Of a stretch of 18,925 bases of DNA, positions 15,371 to 18,925 are shown piece after piece. A model generated the notes under the pieces. The model did no database searches and was not told the DNA's origin. It saw nothing but the letters and a program-made list of their open reading frames with translations. The DNA comes from Prolixibacteraceae bacterium UBA5740 (GTDB lineage Bacteria; Bacteroidota; Bacteroidia; Bacteroidales; Prolixibacteraceae), in the NCBI GenBank assembly GCA_002419285.1, contig DIFU01000119.1:1-18925 (forward strand), in the 5' to 3' direction. A program made the position numbers and the translations under genes. Positions within the stretch are counted from its first letter, which is position 1; each line of letters opens with the position of its first letter.

Positions 15371-15500
15371 GGCTAACGGTCGTGTACATTTTGCCGGGGT
15401 GGATTTCGGAGAGCGTTCCTGTCTGAAGGACATGGAACTGCGAAACGAGAATTCGCAGTTAGCGTAGCATCAAATCCCGCCCTGGAATATGTACCTAGTA
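15371..15500. repeat. Palindromic cassette-boundary-like segment A
   Basis: Fills the gap between the hydrolase stop and the SEC-C start. Outer arms at 15384-15406 and 15472-15494 are inverted and match at about 18 of 23 positions (GTACAT at the ends, GGATTT/GGGATTT inside). Two inner hairpins follow, GTTCC...GGAAC (15415-15438) and AACTGCGAA/TTCGCAGTT (15436-15460), which share three bases and so exclude each other. The edge next to the SEC-C gene carries CCGTTAG on the coding strand. The layout recalls integron attC-like sites, but the core does not fit GTTRRRY exactly. Confidence 0.5.
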
Positions 15501-15513
15501 CTTCGCTGAAATT

Positions 15514-16413
15514 TTATAAGTATAAATCGTAAAAGGTTCTCAATTGAGTCATAAATTTTTTAAAATCAATAAATTCAGGACCTGTTGCTCCTCCATGGGT
15601 CGCGTTATTGACTACCCATAATTGCTTTTCACCTTTTAGATTATTAAAAATTGTAATACTCATTGATGGTGGCGTCCTGTTATCCAATTCTCCAACGACC
15701 AAAAAGCAAGGTCTGTCAATTCTTGAAGCAATATTTATTGGCATTAAATTTTCAGGATAGTCTTCGGGAATAATAATCCTTTTGTCAGGAATAACTTGTT
15801 TTATGCTATCAACAGCTGATTTTAAATCAGTCAGTAACCCTCTTCCGACAAAAGCTTTTATCTCAGGCTGTTTGTAAAATGTAGCAAACGACAAGTATGC
15901 TCCGGTTGAAAACCCGAATAATCCAATTCGGTCTTTGTCTACTTCATCTTGCTTACTTACTTCACTAATTACAGCTTTATAGTCCAACAAGTACTCGGGG
16001 TATACCAGGAAATCTTCATTGGTTTCCCATGAATCGCTTTCGCCAAAACCTCGCCAGTCAAAAGTGACAACATTATATCCAAAACCAACCAATTCTTTTG
16101 CAAATTGAATTAGATACATCATATTTCCTGCGTCTCCATCGCAAATAACTATTGTAGGTTTTGGTAAATCATATTTTGTCGTATACTCTTTTCTTACAGG
16201 ATTATTTGCAGCTTTATACCATTCGTCTTTTGTTATGGAGTCTTGTGCCGGGAAGAACCACGTTTTAATCTTTAATCCATCATCAGTGACAACGTTTAAG
16301 TCTTTGTAAATTAATGCATAGTTCTCAGGACGAACACGATATTCCTTTTGGGGTTTTAATGCAAATACATTTAGCGACAGAATTACCAATAATATTGATA
16401 CTGTACGTTTCAT
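15514..16413 (-). CDS. Exported alpha/beta hydrolase
   Basis: A protein of 299 residues with a signal peptide (about 1-19, MKRTVSILLVILSLNVFA). The alpha/beta-hydrolase fold is clear: oxyanion-region strand IVICDGDAGNMMYL (88-101), TFDWRGFGESD (117-127), nucleophile elbow GLFGFSTGAY with Ser169 (164-173), acid Asp244 (VVGELDNRTPP) and His273 (NNATHGGATG). The catalytic triad is therefore complete. The sequence resembles serine aminopeptidase/acyl-esterase type S33/S9-like hydrolases, but the substrate cannot be read from sequence. It lies between palindromic segments A and B inside the tRNA-Arg insert and is A+T-rich compared with the core genes. It is probably a periplasmic or outer-membrane esterase/lipase carried as accessory cargo. 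Confidence 0.85.
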   Translation of the reverse strand: MKRTVSILLVILSLNVFALKPQKEYRVRPENYALIYKDLNVVTDDGLKIKTWFFPAQDSITKDEWYKAANNPVRKEYTTKYDLPKPTIVICDGDAGNMMYLIQFAKELVGFGYNVVTFDWRGFGESDSWETNEDFLVYPEYLLDYKAVISEVSKQDEVDKDRIGLFGFSTGAYLSFATFYKQPEIKAFVGRGLLTDLKSAVDSIKQVIPDKRIIIPEDYPENLMPINIASRIDRPCFLVVGELDNRTPPSMSITIFNNLKGEKQLWVVNNATHGGATGPEFIDFKKFMTQLRTFYDLYL

Positions 16414-16429
16414 AATTCTATATTTTTCT

Positions 16430-16575
16430 ATTATCTAAGCCAGTTTGCTTTTGTGCATATCGGTCCGTTGTATGCCGGCGAGTATGATTTTGAAGAGAAA
16501 TTATGTAAAGCCTACCTGTGGGTAAGCAAAAAGTCTCATATGTCATACCGTTAACCCTCCCCACGTGCAAATATT
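16430..16575. repeat. Intergenic segment B of the insert (hairpins, CCGTTAAC core)
   Basis: The gap between the beta-barrel gene and the hydrolase. It contains GCATA...TATGC with inner CGG/CCG (around 16457-16477) and a CCGTTAAC core at 16548-16555. The core is shared with segments A (CCGTTAG) and C (CCGTTAACGG). Overall it is more degenerate than segment A. Confidence 0.35.
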
Positions 16576-16591
16576 AGTAAACTGATGTTTT

Positions 16592-17275
16592 TTATTTATT
16601 GATTATATATCCGAGTGATATGCCAATTATTCGATTATTATTAGTGGTGTCTTCATATTGGGCAATGTTTGCCAATCCATAACTGTAGTTTATCCTACAT
16701 ACTACTCTTTGTAGAATAACGCCAAGTCCTGCTTGTATTCCGTAGTCAAACCTTTTCCATTGCCCATCTTTGTTCATTTCACCCTTGTAATCAACAGTTC
16801 TATCATAAACAATAGTACCCTGACCATCAATGTCATATTCTTCCCGAGTGATTTTTCCTGATATTCCAAATGCTAAATATGGTCCAAGTCCACCAAAGAA
16901 CTGGGTCTTTTTAATTGAAGTCGTATATCTCAAAGATATAGGTATGTCAATATAATTTAGGATCGCACTCTCATCAATCGGAATATATTCCCCTGAATAA
17001 GTAGGAACAGGATAATATGAATCAATTTTATAGCCTTTTGATGAAAAAATCAATCCAGGCTCAAATGAAAATGACTTTGATAAGGAAAATTCGTGCGTAA
17101 CACCTAAAATGTATCTAGGAGCCAATTTAAAATCGTCACTGTAAGTTCCCCCTTGATTTTTAAAATGCATTGTCGATAAATTCAATCCAGATTTTATCTC
17201 TAGGTTTTGTGCCATAGTCTTAATTCCCCCTAATAGGAATAAAGTCAAAATTGTAAGTTTAAATAGTTTTTTCAT
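16592..17275 (-). CDS. Outer-membrane beta-barrel protein (PorT/OmpW-like small porin-family type)
   Basis: A protein of 227 residues with a signal peptide ending near TMAQN (cleavage about residue 22). The mature part is a run of alternating amphipathic strands: EIKSGLNLSTMHF, APRYILGVTHEFSL, FSFEPGLIFSSKGY, DIPISLRYTT, QFFGGLGPYLAFGI, FDYGIQAGLGVIL, CRINYSYGLANI and the closing strand GISLGYIINK. This is the pattern of the 8-stranded outer-membrane beta-barrel domain that is abundant in Bacteroidota. No plug or enzymatic motif is present. It is the first gene of the insert on the coding strand, preceded by the palindrome CCGTTAACGG about 50 bases before the ATG. The role is unknown; the fold call is fairly sure. 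Confidence 0.8.
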   Translation of the reverse strand: MKKLFKLTILTLFLLGGIKTMAQNLEIKSGLNLSTMHFKNQGGTYSDDFKLAPRYILGVTHEFSLSKSFSFEPGLIFSSKGYKIDSYYPVPTYSGEYIPIDESAILNYIDIPISLRYTTSIKKTQFFGGLGPYLAFGISGKITREEYDIDGQGTIVYDRTVDYKGEMNKDGQWKRFDYGIQAGLGVILQRVVCRINYSYGLANIAQYEDTTNNNRIIGISLGYIINK

Positions 17276-17324
17276 TGCTTTATTATTGTTTTATAGTAGT
17301 GTTGCATCTCTGATTTAAAAATTG

Positions 17325-17397
17325 CCGTTAACGGTAAGTATATGCAAAGTAGACGATTGCGGGCTTCAAACCTATCAAGCCGTTGAGAAGTTGAAGC
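17325..17397. repeat. Palindromic segment C upstream of the beta-barrel gene
   Basis: It starts with the perfect palindrome CCGTTAACGG (17325-17334), and a hairpin follows at 17363-17397: GCTTCAA pairs with TTGAAGC, with an inner TCAA-GCCG-TTGA stem. It shares the CCGTTA core with segments A and B. The rest of the 17276-17786 gap, apart from the subterminal repeat, att copy and terminator, shows only short open frames (none over about 45 codons that I could assign). Confidence 0.4.
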
Positions 17398-17568
17398 GGG
17401 CTACAAAACTTCAAACACCTACACCCAAATCATTTACACCTTAACCATAAGTATGATTATTCCGTAAATCAGGTGGAATATGTATACCTATTGGTCATCT
17501 TATTTGGTTTAAATATACTACTTTCAATTCTTTGGACAGAAGGTTAAATGAAAATTTGGCTAAATTCC

Positions 17569-17597
17569 AGGTGACGATATAGGTGACGATAAACGAT
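17569..17597. repeat. Right subterminal repeat with two AGGTGACGATA units
   Basis: AGGTGACGATAT followed by AGGTGACGATAA and ACGAT. It is a near copy (27 of 29) of 14873-14901 in the same orientation, lying about 140 bases inside the right att copy. Confidence 0.6.
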
Positions 17598-17738
17598 AAG
17601 ACTTATAAACTTACTTTCAACTTTGACAATAGAAAACTATTAAAAATATAGTCTCAATGTTGAGAGATTGTTGAAAAGACAGGTGTTTCGAGAGTTTTGT
17701 CGACATAGTTTAAAAGGTTATAAACATAGATTGTGATA

Positions 17739-17752
17739 GCGGTGAGGCTACA
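17739..17752. repeat. Right attachment-site copy (tRNA-Arg 3' end fragment)
   Basis: Exact copy of GCGGTGAGGCTACA from the 3' end of tRNA-Arg, with no tRNA body upstream of it. An intrinsic terminator follows 10 bases later, as expected if this was once the end of the intact tRNA transcription unit. Confidence 0.7.
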
Positions 17753-17762
17753 GATTATCCAC

Positions 17763-17788
17763 AAAGGGCAGTTGTTGCCCTTTTTTTT
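17763..17788 (+). terminator. Intrinsic terminator at the right end, probably the original tRNA-Arg terminator
   Basis: Stem AAAGGGCA/TGCCCTTT with a 5-base loop and eight T ending at 17788. The T-run overlaps the trpF stop codon (17787-17789), so the hairpin may also act on the convergent trp transcript. Confidence 0.8.
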
Positions 17789-18422
17789 ATGGCAATAGCT
17801 GATCAATAAAGCAGGAAAGTTTTTCGGGGTCCTTGAGCCCCGGCCGAATCTCGAATCCGCTGTTCAGGTCGAGTCCAAACAGGGCAGGATGATCAATTTT
17901 CAGGATGGTTTTTGCATCGTCAGGACCAATACCTCCACTCAGGAAAAAGGGTGTCTTGTGCCGGTATCCATCCAAAATGCTCCAGTCAAACTTCTTTCCG
18001 GTTCCTCCTGGCTGGATTGACAGGGTGTCAAACAGGTAATAATCGGCAGTCCCTTCATACTCATTGATGTAGGAGAGGTCGGATATTGATTTGATCCTGA
18101 ATACTTTGATGATTTGTAATCCAAGTGCACCAGCCTGCAGACAGAATTTGGGTGATTCATCACCATGCAACTGTGCATGGGTAAGGCCAAATTGTTTTTG
18201 AATGGTCGAGATTGTTTCAAGCTGGGCATTTACAAAAACACCTGCTTTCTTTTTGGTGGTGGCAACCAATTGATCGATCATCTCTTTTTCAAGGTTACCC
18301 ACGTATCTTGTAGAGGCTGGATGAAAAATGAAACCGAAGATATCGACAGGCAATGTTTCCAGACTTTCACGGTTGTGGGGCTCTTTCATGCCGCAGACTT
18401 TTATGTGGTATCTGCCTTTCAT
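17787..18422 (-). CDS. trpF: Phosphoribosylanthranilate isomerase
   Basis: A TIM-barrel enzyme that converts N-(5'-phosphoribosyl)anthranilate to the CdRP intermediate of tryptophan synthesis. The 211 residues are a normal length. The catalytic pair is Cys10 (IKVCGMKE) and Asp132 (YYLFDT). Other signatures are FGFIFHPASTRYV (29-41), QLHGDE (84-89), GGTGKKFDW (139-147), the phosphate-binding SGGIGPDDA (162-170) and GLDLNSGFE near the C-terminus. It starts 2 bases after the trpC stop, clearly in one operon. After trpF the operon ends in a terminator beside the insert; trpA and trpB do not follow, so they lie elsewhere or upstream. Confidence 0.96.
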   Translation of the reverse strand: MKGRYHIKVCGMKEPHNRESLETLPVDIFGFIFHPASTRYVGNLEKEMIDQLVATTKKKAGVFVNAQLETISTIQKQFGLTHAQLHGDESPKFCLQAGALGLQIIKVFRIKSISDLSYINEYEGTADYYLFDTLSIQPGGTGKKFDWSILDGYRHKTPFFLSGGIGPDDAKTILKIDHPALFGLDLNSGFEIRPGLKDPEKLSCFIDQLLP

Positions 18423-18424
18423 AC

Positions 18425-18925
18425 CTACCGTCTGCCTGTTTTGCCATTGATCTCACTGATCAGGTCCTGACAGGCTCCGGCCGGGTCACTGGTTTTCATG
18501 AAAGTCTCGCCAATCAAGAATCCTTTGTATCCATATTGGTACAAGGGCAGGATATCTCCGGAACCTGAAATTCCGCTTTCAGTAATTTTAAGGTAACTAT
18601 CGGGAATTTGGGCCGACAGTTTTTCGGAAATACCCAGATCTACCCCGAAGGTCTTCAGGTTTCGGTTATTAACACCTACCATGTCAACCAAGGGTGAGAT
18701 TTTTTCAAGTTCCTCTTCCCCGTGAATTTCCAAAAGTACTTCAAGACCAAGGTCCCTGGCCATTGATGCCAGATCATGAATTTTTTCCTTTTCAAGACAA
18801 GCGGCAATCAGCAGGATGACATCCGCACCAGATGCTTTCGCCTCGGTAAGTTGGTATGCATCAATCATGAAATCCTTACGCAAAATCGGGATGGCAGGAT
18901 TGGCGGCCCTTGCTTTCTCCAGGTT
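18425..18925 (-). CDS. trpC: Indole-3-glycerol phosphate synthase (5' end outside window)
   Basis: The frame is open to the right edge of the window, so about 166 C-terminal residues are seen and the N-terminal third is missing. An apparent start at 18883 is an internal Leu codon (TTG) of the conserved PILRKDFMID motif, not a real start. The Lys of RKDF is the family's catalytic lysine. Further signatures are LLIAACLEK, LGLEVLLEIHGEEEL (catalytic Glu), VGVNNRNLKTF, ITESGIS and the phosphate-loop GFLIGETFMK. The enzyme closes CdRP to indole-3-glycerol phosphate, the step after TrpF, which is encoded 2 bases downstream. Gene identity is certain. Confidence 0.96.
   Translation of the reverse strand, partial: NLEKARAANPAIPILRKDFMIDAYQLTEAKASGADVILLIAACLEKEKIHDLASMARDLGLEVLLEIHGEEELEKISPLVDMVGVNNRNLKTFGVDLGISEKLSAQIPDSYLKITESGISGSGDILPLYQYGYKGFLIGETFMKTSDPAGACQDLISEINGKTGRR

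Larger units (their letters stand above)
14807..17752. mobile_element. Small tRNA-Arg-targeted cassette island, no recombinase visible
   Basis: About 2.9 kb between two copies of the tRNA-Arg 3' end. Each end also carries a near-identical ~29-base subterminal repeat (14873-14901 and 17569-17597). The contents are plainly richer in A+T than the flanking trp, speA and polA genes and code only on the minus strand: a SEC-C protein (with a 42-codon ORF coupled to it), an exported alpha/beta hydrolase and a beta-barrel outer-membrane protein, each set apart by palindromic segments. No integrase, transposase, relaxase or replication gene is present. A non-autonomous element mobilised in trans, or a remnant after loss of an integrase, both fit. 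What is seen are the repeats and composition; mobility is inferred. Confidence 0.6.

Noticed and set aside
17456..17585. Plus-strand open stretch of about 41 codons before the right subterminal repeat
   Set aside because: No start codon in a good position and no family signature. It may be a gene remnant, but this cannot be supported.
17642..17733. Short plus-strand frame before the right att copy, considered as an integrase remnant
   Set aside because: Only about 27 codons after a stop, with none of the tyrosine-recombinase box residues (R, HxxR, Y) recognisable.
1..18925. CRISPR array, transposase, restriction or abortive-infection genes
   Set aside because: No regularly spaced repeats and no such families were seen on either strand.

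Overview
The window is a chromosomal segment of a member of the Bacteroidota, probably a free-living or anaerobic Bacteroidales/Marinilabiliales-like organism. This is inferred from several points. At least six genes carry a TAnnTTTG -7 box in front of them. The gene order DUF4271 - hemD - rnpA is typical of the phylum. There is a TonB plug/macroglobulin-type surface protein, a SPOR lipoprotein, a biosynthetic (speA-type) arginine decarboxylase in its Bacteroidota form, and a small outer-membrane beta-barrel protein. Shine-Dalgarno sequences are weak or absent.

Layout. 1-650 (+): the C-terminal end of a plug/MG-type surface protein. 900-1886 (+): nadA (quinolinate synthase), convergent with a minus-strand pair of dCMP deaminase and C-terminal processing protease (S41) (1889-3968). 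4064-4595: SPOR-domain lipoprotein with its terminator. 4720-8830 (-): a run of DUF4271, hemD, rnpA, an exported PHP/Sb-PDE-like phosphodiesterase and cysQ. A terminator-plus-promoter switch separates hemD from rnpA. 8923-12326 (-): queD, polA and a 54-residue gene overlapping the end of polA, which resembles the N-terminal part of HigA-type antitoxins without the HTH. 12546-14438 (+): speA. 14747-14818 (+): tRNA-Arg(CCU).

From the 3' end of this tRNA to 17752 lies a roughly 2.9 kb A+T-rich insert. It is bounded by a 14-bp duplication of the tRNA 3' end, carries a near-identical ~29-bp subterminal repeat at each end, and holds three accessory genes, all on the minus strand: a SEC-C zinc-motif protein, an exported alpha/beta hydrolase and an outer-membrane beta-barrel protein. 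The genes are separated by palindromic, cassette-boundary-like segments. No recombinase is visible, so it looks like a non-autonomous or decayed tRNA-targeted cassette island. 17787-18925 (-): the tail of a tryptophan operon, trpC (cut by the window edge) and trpF.

Most of the window is housekeeping: NAD, haem, queuosine/pterin, polyamine and tryptophan metabolism, DNA repair and RNase P. The unusual parts are the tRNA-Arg insert, the polA-coupled small protein, and the promoter/terminator overlap at rnpA. All assignments come from reading motifs; no database search was run.
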